Below are positions 24,989-34,782 of a stretch of DNA of 64,000 bases, one piece after another. The number at the start of each line of letters is the position of its first letter. Position 1 is the stretch's first letter. The DNA is from Geobacillus jurassicus NBRC 107829 (lineage in GTDB: Bacteria; Bacillota; Bacilli; Bacillales; Anoxybacillaceae). Position numbers and translations under genes: made by a program. The notes beneath the pieces were generated by a model that was not told where the DNA came from, did not search any database, and saw only the letters and a program-made list of their open reading frames with translations. The stretch lies in assembly GCF_001544315.1 (NCBI RefSeq), contig NZ_BCQG01000003.1, positions 49,692 to 113,691 of the forward strand, written 5' to 3'.

Positions 24989-26563
24989 ATGACAGGAAAA
25001 CCTTTCACTGTGCATGAAGTGTTAATCCGATCCTTTCAACAGGTTCCGGAGGGTAAGGAGGTGGCTTATGATGGCTATCGGCGCATGACGTATAAGGAAT
25101 TGGTCGACGATGTCGAACAGATGGCTTCTGCTTTGGCGTCATTAGGGATTCAAAAAGGGGACCGAGTGATTGTTTGTTTGCCGAACTGGAATGAATTTTT
25201 AGTGATTTACTTCAGTCTTGCCCGTCTTGGCGCCATTCTTGTCCCTTGCAATCCGCGCTATCGCGAAGAGGAGTTGGTGTATATACTGGAAAACTCCAAA
25301 GCGACAGCCGCTTTCCTCATGGGAGAGTCCGGTCATCTAGACATATTTGCCTCGCACCCGTTTGCAGGCAGCTCGCTGAAATATATTTTTACCGTGCGCT
25401 TCTGGCAGAAAGGGTACTATTCGTTTGAGGACTTAATGGAATTAGGAAAACGTTCGCCCTCTGTTCCGCCAGTCGCCATCGATGTTGCAGAAGATGTGTT
25501 TTCCATTTTGTATACGTCGGGCACAACCGGAAAGCCAAAAGGGGCGATGTTGACGCATCAAAACGTCATCTATTCAGCGAACGCCGCGGCGGAAGCGATG
25601 AAATGCACAGAGGATGATGTGTTTTTAGTGGCTGTTCCGGTTTTTCACGTATTCGGAATGGTTCCTTCCATATTGTCTGCCGTGTTGTCTGGAGCACGCC
25701 TCGTCTTTATGGAGCAATATAAGGCGGAAGAAGCGTTAAAGTTGATTGAACAAGAGAAAGTGACGATTCACCACGGCGTTCCGACCATGTTCATCTTAGA
25801 GTTGAACCATCCGAATTTCACCCGGTATCAACTCTCTTCCTTGCGCACAGGCATTATCGCCGCCGCCCCGTGCCCTGAGGAAGTCGTGAGGAAAATTCGC
25901 ACGCAAATGGGATGCGATATCGTCATTTCGTACGGGTTGACGGAAACGTCCGCCACGGTCACGATCACCAGTTTTGACGACAGCGATCACGTGCGCTCAG
26001 AAACTGTCGGAAAGGCGGCGCCCGGAGCCGAGGTGAAGGTCGTTGATGACAACCGTCAAGAGGTGAAGTCTGGCGAAGTTGGGGAGCTGGCTTGCCGAAG
26101 CTTTGGCGTAATGAAAGGGTATTACGGAATGCCGGAAAAAACGAAGGAAGTCATCGACGAGGAAGGATGGTTTTACACAGGAGATTTGGCGACGATGGAC
26201 GAAAACGGGTACGTTCGGATTGTCGGGCGCAAAAAGGAAATGATCATTCGGGGCGGCTACAACATTTATCCGCGGGAGATCGAGGAACTTTTCTACAAAC
26301 ATCCGAGCGTTATGGAAGTGGCGATCATCGGACTGCCGGACAGCGTTTTAGGGGAAATCTCTTGCGCTGTCATCAAGTTGCGGCCGGACTGCGTGGAAGA
26401 CGAGGAGTCTATGAAAGCGTATATCAAAGGCAAAGTGGCGGACTACAAGGTGCCGGATCGCGTTGTGTTTGTCGAAGAGCTGCCAGTGACGCCGAGCGGA
26501 AAAATCAAAAAAGTAGCCTTACGGGAAATGATCGTGGAGCAATTCAAATCGCTGCTTCGCTAG
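24989..26563 (+). CDS. Acyl-CoA ligase (FadD-like, AMP-forming)
   Basis: I prefer ATG 24989 (AAAGGGTG upstream) to TTG 24962; the protein then has 524 residues. ANL motifs: YTSGTTGKPKGAMLTHQN, SYGLTETSATV, YTGDLATMDENGYVRIVGR, RGGYNIYPREIEE and the catalytic Lys in TPSGKIKKVALRE. It activates a carboxylic acid to its CoA thioester with ATP. The neighbours suggest a medium-chain, branched or aryl-alkyl acid imported by the Liv-type transporter encoded downstream; chain length cannot be told from sequence. Confidence 0.92.
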   Translation: MTGKPFTVHEVLIRSFQQVPEGKEVAYDGYRRMTYKELVDDVEQMASALASLGIQKGDRVIVCLPNWNEFLVIYFSLARLGAILVPCNPRYREEELVYILENSKATAAFLMGESGHLDIFASHPFAGSSLKYIFTVRFWQKGYYSFEDLMELGKRSPSVPPVAIDVAEDVFSILYTSGTTGKPKGAMLTHQNVIYSANAAAEAMKCTEDDVFLVAVPVFHVFGMVPSILSAVLSGARLVFMEQYKAEEALKLIEQEKVTIHHGVPTMFILELNHPNFTRYQLSSLRTGIIAAAPCPEEVVRKIRTQMGCDIVISYGLTETSATVTITSFDDSDHVRSETVGKAAPGAEVKVVDDNRQEVKSGEVGELACRSFGVMKGYYGMPEKTKEVIDEEGWFYTGDLATMDENGYVRIVGRKKEMIIRGGYNIYPREIEELFYKHPSVMEVAIIGLPDSVLGEISCAVIKLRPDCVEDEESMKAYIKGKVADYKVPDRVVFVEELPVTPSGKIKKVALREMIVEQFKSLLR

Positions 26564-26638
26564 CTGCAATAATGGGCGCGGCGTGAAAGTAGACATCACA
26601 GCTGTAAACAAATGCAGATGTAAAGGAGGAAAAAGGAA

Positions 26639-27817
26639 ATGCATACAGAGATCGTGCTGCTTGAAGGAGCGCGCACGGCGTTCGCCAAGTTTTGCGGCTC
26701 GTTTCGTGAGATTTCCGCGACCGATCTCGGGGCCATTGCGGCGCGGGAGGCGATGAAAAAGGCGAACGTCGAGCCGGAAGAAATCGATCATGTCGTGTTT
26801 GGCAACGTTCAACAATCAAGCCGGGATGCTCACTTGCTTGCTCGCCATGTCGGCTTGAAAGCTGGGGTGCCAATCGATGTGCCGGCTGTGACGGTGAACC
26901 GGTTGTGCGGGACGGGGTTGGAGACGATCATTATGGCGGCGCGCCTCATTTTAACCGGGGAAGCAGAAGTGGTGCTGGCAGGAGGAACTGAAAACATGAG
27001 CCAAGTGCCGCACGTCATTCGCGGCATGCGCTGGGGAACACCGTTAGGCAGCCCGACGGTGGAAGACTGGGTGTGGGATGGGCTGTATGACACGGTCGGC
27101 GGCTGCAGCATGGCCATGACAGCCGAAAACTTGGCAAAAAAGTATCACATTACGCGCGAAGAAGTTGACCAACACGCCCTCCGCAGCCATGAGCGGGCGC
27201 TTGAGGCCATTGAAAAAGGATATTTCCGCCAAGAAATCGTTCCTGTCACTGTGCAAGGGAAGAATGGGGAAACGGTCGTTGACACCGATGAGCACCCGCG
27301 GCAGACAAGCTTGGAGCAGTTAAGGGCGCTTCAACCGCGCTTTCTCGAAAACGGAGTCGTGACGCCAGGCAATGCCAGCGGGATGAACGACGGGGCGGCG
27401 GCGGTCGTTATGGCCTCGGGGGACTATGCTGCGAAGCGCGGCTTGAAACCGCTCGCCCGCCTCGTTTCGTGGGGAGTCGTCGGTGTTGAACCGCAGTACA
27501 TGGGGATCGGCCCTGTCCCAGCGATCCGTCAAGCACTGGAAAAAGCGAATTTATCAATCGATGACCTCGACTTGATCGAAATCAACGAGGCGTTTTCAGC
27601 CCAATATTTGGCATGCCAGAAAGAATTGGGATTTGACGACGAGAAAGGCAATGTCAACGGCGGAGCCGTTGCCCTTGGCCATCCGTTGGCGGCTTCGGGA
27701 ACGCGCATTACGTTGACGCTGATTTATGAATTGGAAAGAAGAGGAAAGAAATACGGCGCTTCTTCTCTATGCATCGGCGGTGGTCAAGGCATTGCCGCGA
27801 TTTGGGAGAGAGTATAA
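26639..27817 (+). CDS. Thiolase (acetyl-CoA acetyltransferase family)
   Basis: The 392-residue protein starts at ATG 26639 after AAAGGAGG. Thiolase residues are present: nucleophilic Cys90 in VNRLCGTGLET, the NEAFSAQY motif, His in GGAVALGHPLAASGTR, and the C-terminal Cys in SLCIGGGQG. It cleaves 3-oxoacyl-CoA to acetyl-CoA plus a shortened acyl-CoA. RLCGTG in place of the common CGSG is a mild variation. With the dehydrogenase, hydratase, ligase and acyl-CoA dehydrogenase it completes a beta-oxidation set. Confidence 0.93.
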   Translation: MHTEIVLLEGARTAFAKFCGSFREISATDLGAIAAREAMKKANVEPEEIDHVVFGNVQQSSRDAHLLARHVGLKAGVPIDVPAVTVNRLCGTGLETIIMAARLILTGEAEVVLAGGTENMSQVPHVIRGMRWGTPLGSPTVEDWVWDGLYDTVGGCSMAMTAENLAKKYHITREEVDQHALRSHERALEAIEKGYFRQEIVPVTVQGKNGETVVDTDEHPRQTSLEQLRALQPRFLENGVVTPGNASGMNDGAAAVVMASGDYAAKRGLKPLARLVSWGVVGVEPQYMGIGPVPAIRQALEKANLSIDDLDLIEINEAFSAQYLACQKELGFDDEKGNVNGGAVALGHPLAASGTRITLTLIYELERRGKKYGASSLCIGGGQGIAAIWERV

Positions 27818-27856
27818 CGTCAGTGACGATTGAAAACGAAAAGGAGGTTAAAGTTA

Positions 27857-29050
27857 ATGAGGGTAATTGGTTTTATGAAGAAAACTGTTAAAAAGAGACT
27901 ATGGTTCACCCTGTTGGCAGCTGTGTTCCTGTTTGGAATGGCCGGTTGCGGCGGTCAAGGTGCAACACAGACATCCGGCGGTAGTAACAATAAGGAAAAA
28001 ATAGTGAAAATCGGCGTTATTATAGCGGAGACTGGACCCGCTTCCACGCTCGGCCACACGCAAGTCAATACGGTGAAGCTGATGCAGAAGCAGTTGGATC
28101 AACAAGGTGGAATCAACGGAACGAAAGTTCAATTGATCATGCAAGATTATGAAACGAACGATACAAAAGCGGTTATTGCGATGGATAAATTGATTTCCCA
28201 AGGGGTGGCCGCCGTGATCGGGGCGACGCAGACGAGCACGACCATGGCGATTTTGCCGAAGGCCGTTCAAGCCAACATCCCTCTGTTGACGATTGCGCCG
28301 GTCACTACAGATAAAGAAAACGTTTATGCGTTGGCGCACAGCAGTACAACCGTTATTTCCCCCATCGTCGAGTATTTGGTGAAGCATAACATTAAAAAAG
28401 TCGCTTGGATGAACGCCCGCGATGCGTTTGGTGTCATCGGGCTTCCGGCGTTTAAAGAGCTCGCAAAACAGAACGGCATTGAAGTTGTCGCCCATGAAGA
28501 GTTTGATGCGACGGCTTCTGACATGACCGTACAGCTGACGAATATCCGCAAGGCTAATCCTGAGGCGCTTATCGTTTGGTCAAGAACGCCGGGCGCCGGA
28601 ATTGTCGCCCGCAACTTTAAGTCATTGGGGTTTACCATTCCAATGCTTCAAAGCACAGCCGCCGCCAATAAAGGATTCATCGAACAAGTGCAAGGCAACA
28701 GCGACAACATTTTCGTTGTCGGAAGCAAATTAAGCGTTGCCGATCAATTGCCGGAATCGGATCAAAAGAAACGGTTGCTCGCCTTCCGTGATTTATATGC
28801 AAAAGAATACGGGGAAGAGCCGGACTTGTTTGCAGCCCACGTTTATGACGGAATTCAGTTGCTGATTGAAGCAGTGAAAGCTGGGAAAACAACTGCCAAC
28901 GATATTCGGAATTTTTTGAACAATGAGATTGGTGAATACCCCGCTGTAGCTGGAACGCTCGATTTGACGAAACCGCTAAACGGTCCAAAGGCGGATGGAT
29001 TAACGGTTTTACGCATTGAAAACAATCAGTGGAAGTATCAACAACAATAA
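27857..29050 (+). CDS. Liv-type ABC transporter substrate-binding lipoprotein (first cassette)
   Basis: ATG 27857 follows AAGGAGG; 397 residues. The signal peptide ends with a lipobox MAGC, then a Gly/Thr/Ser/Asn-rich linker and a type-I periplasmic-binding fold of the amino-acid/amide (HAAT) group: IGVIIAETGPASTLGHTQ, INGTKVQLIMQDYETN, VAAVIGATQTSTTMA and HVYDGIQLLIEAV. It captures a small acid or amide outside the cell. Its sequence differs clearly from the two other binding proteins (43334, 58538), which resemble each other, so its substrate is probably different and belongs to the beta-oxidation operon. Confidence 0.91.
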   Translation: MRVIGFMKKTVKKRLWFTLLAAVFLFGMAGCGGQGATQTSGGSNNKEKIVKIGVIIAETGPASTLGHTQVNTVKLMQKQLDQQGGINGTKVQLIMQDYETNDTKAVIAMDKLISQGVAAVIGATQTSTTMAILPKAVQANIPLLTIAPVTTDKENVYALAHSSTTVISPIVEYLVKHNIKKVAWMNARDAFGVIGLPAFKELAKQNGIEVVAHEEFDATASDMTVQLTNIRKANPEALIVWSRTPGAGIVARNFKSLGFTIPMLQSTAAANKGFIEQVQGNSDNIFVVGSKLSVADQLPESDQKKRLLAFRDLYAKEYGEEPDLFAAHVYDGIQLLIEAVKAGKTTANDIRNFLNNEIGEYPAVAGTLDLTKPLNGPKADGLTVLRIENNQWKYQQQ

Positions 29051-29132
29051 CCAATCATTGATAAATGCGGTGACTGCAGCAGCTTTGGCGCAGAGCTGCT
29101 GCAGGCTGCTTCGGTAGAAAGGGGTTGATCTG

Positions 29133-30005
29133 ATGGATTCGATGGTGCAATACCTCGTCACCGGCTTGACAGTAGGAAGCATTTACGCCTTAATGGCCAT
29201 TGGTTTTGTTGCGATTTACAACATTACTGGAATTTTGAATTTTGCACAGGGTGAGTTTGCGATGATCGGCGCACTGTCCTGTGTTTCTTTCGTCAACTGG
29301 GGCCTCCCCATGGTTGCGGCGATTCCGGCAGCTGTTATGTTAACCGCTCTGATCGGTTTTATCATTGAAAGAACAGCGATTTTCCCGGTGCGAAATCGTT
29401 CTGTCATCACCTTGATCGTGATTACCATTGGCCTGTCGACGTTTATCAAAGGGATTGGGCTGATTATTTGGGGAACCTCCCCTCATACGCTTCAACCGGT
29501 GGTGAAAGCGGAGCCGATCAAGCTGTTCGGGGCGGTGATCAACCCGCAAAGCCTATTCATTTTTCTAACCGTTCTAGTATTGTTAGTGATTTTATACGTA
29601 TTTTTCGATAAAACGTTTATTGGCTCAGCCTTAAAGGCAAGCGAGAAAAATCCACGGGCGGCCAGCCTAATGGGGATCAACACGAGCTCGATGTCCGCGC
29701 TCTCCTTTACGCTGGCAGCTGCCTTGGGCGCCATCGCCGGTATTATGATCGCGCCGCTGACAGACGCAACATATGAGATGGGTTTTTTGATTGGGCTGAA
29801 AGGATTTGTGGCAATGGTAATCGGAGGGGTGAACAATATCCCTGGCGCTGTTGTCGGAGGACTGCTTTTGGGCGTTATTGAGTCGTTCTCCGGTGGATTG
29901 ATCTCGACATTTTACAGCGATGCCATTGCGTTTGGCATATTGTTGCTGATATTGTTTTTTAAACCAACGGGATTATTTAGCAAAGCAGCTGGCGAGCGGG
30001 TATAA
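29133..30005 (+). CDS. Liv-type ABC transporter permease LivH (first cassette)
   Basis: The 290-residue membrane protein starts at ATG 29133 with AAAGGGG upstream. It has about eight helices and the LivH pattern: VGSIYALMAIGFVAIYNITGILNFAQGEFAMIGAL at the start and the cytoplasmic coupling segment KASEKNPRAASLMGIN. It forms the channel with LivM (30050). The C-terminal FKPTGLFSK is typical. Confidence 0.92.
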   Translation: MDSMVQYLVTGLTVGSIYALMAIGFVAIYNITGILNFAQGEFAMIGALSCVSFVNWGLPMVAAIPAAVMLTALIGFIIERTAIFPVRNRSVITLIVITIGLSTFIKGIGLIIWGTSPHTLQPVVKAEPIKLFGAVINPQSLFIFLTVLVLLVILYVFFDKTFIGSALKASEKNPRAASLMGINTSSMSALSFTLAAALGAIAGIMIAPLTDATYEMGFLIGLKGFVAMVIGGVNNIPGAVVGGLLLGVIESFSGGLISTFYSDAIAFGILLLILFFKPTGLFSKAAGERV

Positions 30006-30049
30006 ACAGCTGGATCGTTTGCCATCTTGGACAGAGGGAGGGAACGAAA

Positions 30050-31090
30050 GTGAGGAGATTCAACGGTGTGTTGCATGGTCAATTATGGCGGCCGTTGCTC
30101 GTGTTAGCAGCGATCGTGCTTTTGCTACCATGGTTCATTCCAACGCCGTATATTTTCACCATTCTCATTCTGATTGGAATATATAGCTTGATAACGATCG
30201 GGTTGAGCCTTCTTCTCGGTTACGCTGGACAAATTTCCTTGGGTCACGCCGCCTTTTTCGGCATTGGCGCCTATGTATCAGGAATCTTGACGGCTAAATA
30301 CGCCATTTCCCCTTGGCTCGCTATGGTGATCGGCGTCATAGTGACATGGGTCATTTCCTATGCGGTCGGAATGGCGATTTTACGGTTGAAAGGACATTTT
30401 TTAGCCCTTGCGACCATGGCGGTGAATATCATTTTCTATATTTTGATCTTAGGATTGGATGAATGGACGGGTGGGGCTTCTGGACTGGTGGGGATTCCTG
30501 GCTTATCGTTGTTTCAGCTGAACTTGGGTCAGCCGTTGTATTTTTACTTTTTTGTTTGGTCGATTGTGCTTGTCGTCATCGTATTTTCCACGAACATCGT
30601 CCGCTCGAGCATTGGGCGGGTGCTGAGAAGCATCCACGACAGTGAAATCGCTACGGAGATGTTGGGGGTGAATGTCGCTAAGTATAAAGTGGCCATTTTC
30701 TCGCTGAGTGCGGTCTATGCCTCGCTGGCCGGCAGTTTGTATGCACATTTTATTAGCTTTATCGCCCCTCCTTCGTTTTATATTACCTTTTCGATTTTGC
30801 TGTTAGTGATGGTGATGGTCGGGGGTGTCCATTCTATTTGGGGCGCTGTTTTAGGAACGGCGATCATTATGTTTTTAAATGAGTGGATTCGTTATATTGG
30901 GCAAACATACTTCCAGATCAGCGGGCAAGTAGAAATCGTTGTGTATGGTTTCATCATTATCGTTGTCATGATGTTTATGCCGAAAGGATTGGTGGATGTT
31001 TTCGAGCGTCTGTGGAGAAAAATAGCGTCCGCGCGCATCAAAGAAGTCGAAAAGCGTAAAATAGCGGCGGAAAGGGGGGATCTCGCATGA
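30050..31090 (+). CDS. Liv-type ABC transporter permease LivM (first cassette)
   Basis: GTG 30050 follows GAGGGAGGG; 346 residues with about ten helices. LivM blocks: SLLLGYAGQISLGHAAFFGIGAY, LKGHFLALATMAVNII, the coupling segment SIHDSEIATEMLGVNV and GGVHSIWGAVLGTA. The C-terminal tail is charged. It overlaps the ATPase gene downstream by 4 bases, so translation is coupled. Confidence 0.92.
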   Translation: MRRFNGVLHGQLWRPLLVLAAIVLLLPWFIPTPYIFTILILIGIYSLITIGLSLLLGYAGQISLGHAAFFGIGAYVSGILTAKYAISPWLAMVIGVIVTWVISYAVGMAILRLKGHFLALATMAVNIIFYILILGLDEWTGGASGLVGIPGLSLFQLNLGQPLYFYFFVWSIVLVVIVFSTNIVRSSIGRVLRSIHDSEIATEMLGVNVAKYKVAIFSLSAVYASLAGSLYAHFISFIAPPSFYITFSILLLVMVMVGGVHSIWGAVLGTAIIMFLNEWIRYIGQTYFQISGQVEIVVYGFIIIVVMMFMPKGLVDVFERLWRKIASARIKEVEKRKIAAERGDLA

Positions 31091-31854
31091 CTTATTTATT
31101 GGAGGGAAAGCAAGTAACGAAAAAGTTTGGTGGAATCACTGCTGTGGATGGAGTCGATTTCCACCTGAAGCAAGGGGAAATCGTCGCTATCATTGGGCCA
31201 AATGGAGCGGGCAAGACGACGTTGTTCAACATCATTTCTTGCTTTCTGCCGCCTACTTCCGGGGAGGTTCTTTACAAGGGGGAGCGGTTGACGGGGAGGA
31301 AAATTTTCGAACTAGCCCGTTTAGGGATCTCTAGAACGTTCCAAAACTTACAAATCTTCAATAATATGACCGTGCTGGAAAACATCATGATGGGAGTTCA
31401 TATCAAACTGAGGACGAATGTGTTCAGTGCCGGCTTTCGTTTGCCGGTCGTCAAAAGAGACGAAGAGCTCGCTTACAAACAGGCGCTTGATGTGCTCGAA
31501 ATGATGGAGTTAAAACCTTTTATAAACGAAAAAGCAGGGAATCTTTCGTACGGCTTGCAAAAACAGTTGGAATTTGCGAGGGCGATGGCATACGACCCGA
31601 CGCTCATTCTTTTGGACGAACCGATGGCGGGGCTCAACGATGCGGAAACAAACCAGATGGCTGGATATATCAAGGAGCTGAAAAAGAAAGGGCGCTCCTT
31701 CTTGTTCGTGGAGCATAAAATGGCCACGGTCATGGAGTTGGCCGATCGCATTATCGTGATGGACTTTGGGAAAAAAATCGCCGAAGGAACACCGGATGAG
31801 ATTGCAAGAAACGAACAGGTTATTCGCGCCTATTTAGGAGAGGAGGCGGTGTAA
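31087..31854 (+). CDS. Liv-type ABC transporter ATPase LivG (first cassette)
   Basis: The 255-residue ATPase has Walker A GPNGAGKTT, the LivG-typical GISRTFQNLQIF, signature LSYGLQKQLEFARAM (with SYG-x-Q replacing LSGGQ), Walker B LILLDEPMAGL and the switch His in FVEHKM. It powers import with LivF. GGGGGG lies before ATG 31087; stop and next start overlap by one base at 31854. Confidence 0.93.
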   Translation: MTYLLEGKQVTKKFGGITAVDGVDFHLKQGEIVAIIGPNGAGKTTLFNIISCFLPPTSGEVLYKGERLTGRKIFELARLGISRTFQNLQIFNNMTVLENIMMGVHIKLRTNVFSAGFRLPVVKRDEELAYKQALDVLEMMELKPFINEKAGNLSYGLQKQLEFARAMAYDPTLILLDEPMAGLNDAETNQMAGYIKELKKKGRSFLFVEHKMATVMELADRIIVMDFGKKIAEGTPDEIARNEQVIRAYLGEEAV

Positions 31855-32579
31855 TGTTCCACGTCACAGGGCTAAGCACGCATATTGGAAAAATACAAAT
31901 TCTTCATTCCATCGACCTTTATGTCGAACGGGGGGAAATTGTTTCTGTCATCGGAGCGAACGGTGCCGGCAAAAGCACGTTGTTGAACACACTGGCCGGG
32001 CTGTATACACCTTCGGCTGGAACAGTGGCTCTTGAAAGGGAAGTGATCAGCGGGCTTCCCGCCTACAAAGTGGTGGCAAAAGGATTGTCGCTTGTGCCGG
32101 AGGGGAGGCAAATTTTCCCTAATCTGACCGTAAGGGAAAATTTATTGCTCGGAATGTATTCAAGATACTACAAAGAAAAAAAGCAGACGAAAGAACGGAT
32201 AGACATGGTTCTGGATATGTTTCCCGGCTTGAAAAAGCATCTCGACAACCTCGGCGGCAACCTAAGCGGGGGAGAACAGCAAATGCTTGCCATCGGAAGG
32301 GGGCTGATGTCTCAGCCAAAAATCATTTTGCTTGATGAGCCTTCAATGGGATTGGCTCCGAAAATTGTCAATGACATTTTAGAGATTTTGTTGAGGATCA
32401 AAAAAGAAATGGGGACAATGATCATTTTGGTCGAGCAAAATGTCAAGGCGGCGTTGAAAGTGGCGGATCGGGTGTATGTGTTAGAACACGGTAGCATCAT
32501 TTTGCACGGCACTAAAGAAGAAATCAGCATGAATCCTCAAGTGAAGTCGGCGTATTTGGGGATGAAAATGACAAGCTAA
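31854..32579 (+). CDS. Liv-type ABC transporter ATPase LivF (first cassette)
   Basis: The 241-residue ATPase shows Walker A GANGAGKST, LSLVPEGRQIFPNLTVRENLL typical of LivF, signature LSGGEQQMLAIGR, Walker B ILLDEPSMGLAP and the VEQNV switch region. It starts within the last base of the LivG gene. Together with LivG it hydrolyses ATP to drive the transporter. Confidence 0.93.
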   Translation: MFHVTGLSTHIGKIQILHSIDLYVERGEIVSVIGANGAGKSTLLNTLAGLYTPSAGTVALEREVISGLPAYKVVAKGLSLVPEGRQIFPNLTVRENLLLGMYSRYYKEKKQTKERIDMVLDMFPGLKKHLDNLGGNLSGGEQQMLAIGRGLMSQPKIILLDEPSMGLAPKIVNDILEILLRIKKEMGTMIILVEQNVKAALKVADRVYVLEHGSIILHGTKEEISMNPQVKSAYLGMKMTS

Positions 32580-32593
32580 GGGAGAGATGGCTG

Positions 32594-34300
32594 GTGCTCA
32601 ATACGAAAAAATATAAAGGCGGCCGCTTTGTTTATGAGAATAGTTCCATTGATGACGTGTTCACCCCGGAAGACTTTACAGATGAACATCATATGATCGC
32701 CGAGATGACGGAAAAGTTTGTCATAAAAGAAGTGCTGCCTGTTTTAGGGAAGATTGAGGCGCAACAGTTTGACGAAACGATCCGCTTATTGAAGAAAGCA
32801 GGCGAGCTTGGGTTGCTAGGCGCTGACATTCCTGAGCAGTACGGCGGGCTCGATTTGGATAAAGTCAGTTCGTGCATTATCAGCGAGAAGATTGCTTTAG
32901 GTCGATCGTTCGCCGTGACGTTCAGCGGGCAAGTGGGAATCGGGTCGTTGCCCATTGCCTTCTTCGGCACAAAAGAACAAAAGGAAGCCTACTTGCCTTA
33001 TGTCGCCGCCGGCGAAAAGATTGGCGCCTATGCGTTGACAGAGCCCACTTCTGGCACAGATGCGCTGGCGGCGAAAACGTTGGCGCGCTTATCCGAGTGC
33101 GGGCGCTATTATATGTTGAACGGGGAAAAACAGTGGATCACCAACTCAGCGTTTGCTGATTTCTTTATCGTTTTTGCCAAAGTGGACGGACAGCGGTTCA
33201 CTGCCTTTATCGTTGATAGGGACAGCAAGGGAGTGTTGATCGGACCTGAAGAGAAAAAGATGGGGCTCAAAGGTTCCTCGACTTGCTCATTGATTCTTGA
33301 TGACGTCAAAGTTCCAACAGGACATGTACTAGGAGAAGTGGGAAAGGGGCATGTCATCGCATTTAACATTTTAAACATCGGCCGTCATAAACTTGCGGCC
33401 ATGGCTTTAGGGATGGCGAAGCGGGCGCTGGAATTATCAGTGAAATACGCTAAGGAAAGAAAACAGTTTGGCCGTTCGTTGACCGAGTTCGGTCTCATTC
33501 AAGCGAAAATCGCCGATATGGCGATCAAGACGTATGTGAACGAAAGTATGATTTATCGCACGGCGGGCGCCCTTGAACAAGGGTGGAAAGCGGGAAGTGG
33601 CGATATCGCTCAAACGATCGCCGACTACGCGGTGGAATGTTCGATCAATAAGGTGTTTTCAACCGAAACGCTTGATTTTGTCGTTGATGAGGCGGTGCAA
33701 ATTCATGGCGGCTATGGCTATATGGCGGAATATGAAGTTGAAACCCTTTACCGCGATGCCCGAATTTACCGGATTTTTGAAGGGACGAACGAAATCAACC
33801 GGATGGTTATCGCTTCGACATTGTTGCGGAAATATTCGTCCGGCGAAGTGAACAGCGAAGAGGAGCAAGCGCGTGCGCTCGTCAATGAAGCGAAGCGGCT
33901 GTCCCGTATCAAGTCGCTGTTTTGGAAGGTGGCGGATGCCATCCGGCAACGGAATGCTGAGAGTGGAGCAGAACAAGAATTGCTGGCATGTTTGGCGGAT
34001 ATGGCGATCCAAATTTATGCCATAGAAAGCGCCTTGTTGCGAACGGAGAAAGCCATAGCGCGGAACGGGATGGCTGTGGAAAAACAAAAGATCAATTGCA
34101 CACAAGTATATATGCAAGAGGCGACACAGCAGCTAATTGGCCAGTTGCTGAACGTAGCTGCATACTTACATGATGAGCAGCTGTCAAAAATGGGTGCGCA
34201 AAATCTAGAAGAATGGGTGTGCGCCCCGTTGGTGGACGTGATCACGGCCAAACGACGTATCGCCGAAACTGTGATTCGAAGTGAAACATATACAGGGTAA
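32594..34300 (+). CDS. Acyl-CoA dehydrogenase, long form
   Basis: GTG 32594 is used because GGGAGAG lies 7 bases upstream. The 568-residue protein has the usual three acyl-CoA dehydrogenase domains (ADIPEQYGGLDLD, YALTEPTSGTDA, WITNSAFADFFIVFAKV) and the catalytic Glu in YRIFEGTNEINR near residue 395-400. An extra C-terminal helical domain of about 150 residues is shared with very-long-chain and Bacillus FadE-type enzymes. It introduces the 2,3 double bond and passes electrons to ETF. It ends the beta-oxidation/Liv operon and is followed by gene relics. Confidence 0.92.
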   Translation: MLNTKKYKGGRFVYENSSIDDVFTPEDFTDEHHMIAEMTEKFVIKEVLPVLGKIEAQQFDETIRLLKKAGELGLLGADIPEQYGGLDLDKVSSCIISEKIALGRSFAVTFSGQVGIGSLPIAFFGTKEQKEAYLPYVAAGEKIGAYALTEPTSGTDALAAKTLARLSECGRYYMLNGEKQWITNSAFADFFIVFAKVDGQRFTAFIVDRDSKGVLIGPEEKKMGLKGSSTCSLILDDVKVPTGHVLGEVGKGHVIAFNILNIGRHKLAAMALGMAKRALELSVKYAKERKQFGRSLTEFGLIQAKIADMAIKTYVNESMIYRTAGALEQGWKAGSGDIAQTIADYAVECSINKVFSTETLDFVVDEAVQIHGGYGYMAEYEVETLYRDARIYRIFEGTNEINRMVIASTLLRKYSSGEVNSEEEQARALVNEAKRLSRIKSLFWKVADAIRQRNAESGAEQELLACLADMAIQIYAIESALLRTEKAIARNGMAVEKQKINCTQVYMQEATQQLIGQLLNVAAYLHDEQLSKMGAQNLEEWVCAPLVDVITAKRRIAETVIRSETYTG

Positions 34301-34361
34301 CAAGGGGCGGCTGTTTCAAAAAACGCATTCCTTCTGTTGAACGGAGGGGCAACCAGCAACC

Positions 34362-34592
34362 ATGAAATTGGAACACGTATTTACGGTTTACGTTGAAGTA
34401 GGAAAGCCGATCGAAATCGGCGATGTAGGGATCGGATGCCGGAGAGTGAATCCCGATTATTGGCGGGAGTTTGGAGGGACCCCGGATGCGAGGAAAAGTG
34501 CTCCCAGGAGGAGCGGATTATCAGCTGATTCGGAAAGACGGAGTTGCGGAGCTGCTTGCCCATTATGTGATCGAGACGGATGACGGGGTGCC
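34362..34592 (+). pseudogene. DUF3237-family protein, frameshifted and truncated
   Basis: From ATG 34362: MKLEHVFTVYVEVGKPIEIG and DVGIGCRRV. After one surplus base near 34449 the frame resumes as IPIIGGSLEGPRMRGKVLPG and GADYQLIRKDGVAELLAHYVIETDDGVP. This is the N-terminal two thirds of the DUF3237 (UPF0311) beta-barrel family, whose members often sit in aromatic-acid operons. The final third (from YVRN onward) is lost where the next relic begins. Confidence 0.78.
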
Positions 34593-34782
34593 TATGCGAT
34601 TGTGCAAGATCTCGGGGGAGGCACGCTCGTTTCGGCGGTGCTCATCGCTTCATTTAATGCCGTTGCGGGTTTGATCTGTTTTCCGCTTGGGGGGAGATTA
34701 GCCGACCGATTTGCTGGCACGGCCAATGGAAAACGCAATGTATTGGCAGTGTTGACGGGGCTGCTGACCGTCTTCATGTTCG
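34590..34782 (+). pseudogene. Internal fragment of an MFS transporter
   Basis: In frame from 34590 the text gives AYAIVQDLGGGTLVSAVLIA, then SFNAVAGLICFPLGGRLADRF and a hydrophobic helix NVLAVLTGLLTVFMFG. The LxFPLGGxLxDRF motif is the loop 2-3/8-9 signature of major facilitator transporters. Neither end of the transporter remains. It abuts the DUF3237 fragment on one side and a third fragment on the other. Confidence 0.7.
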
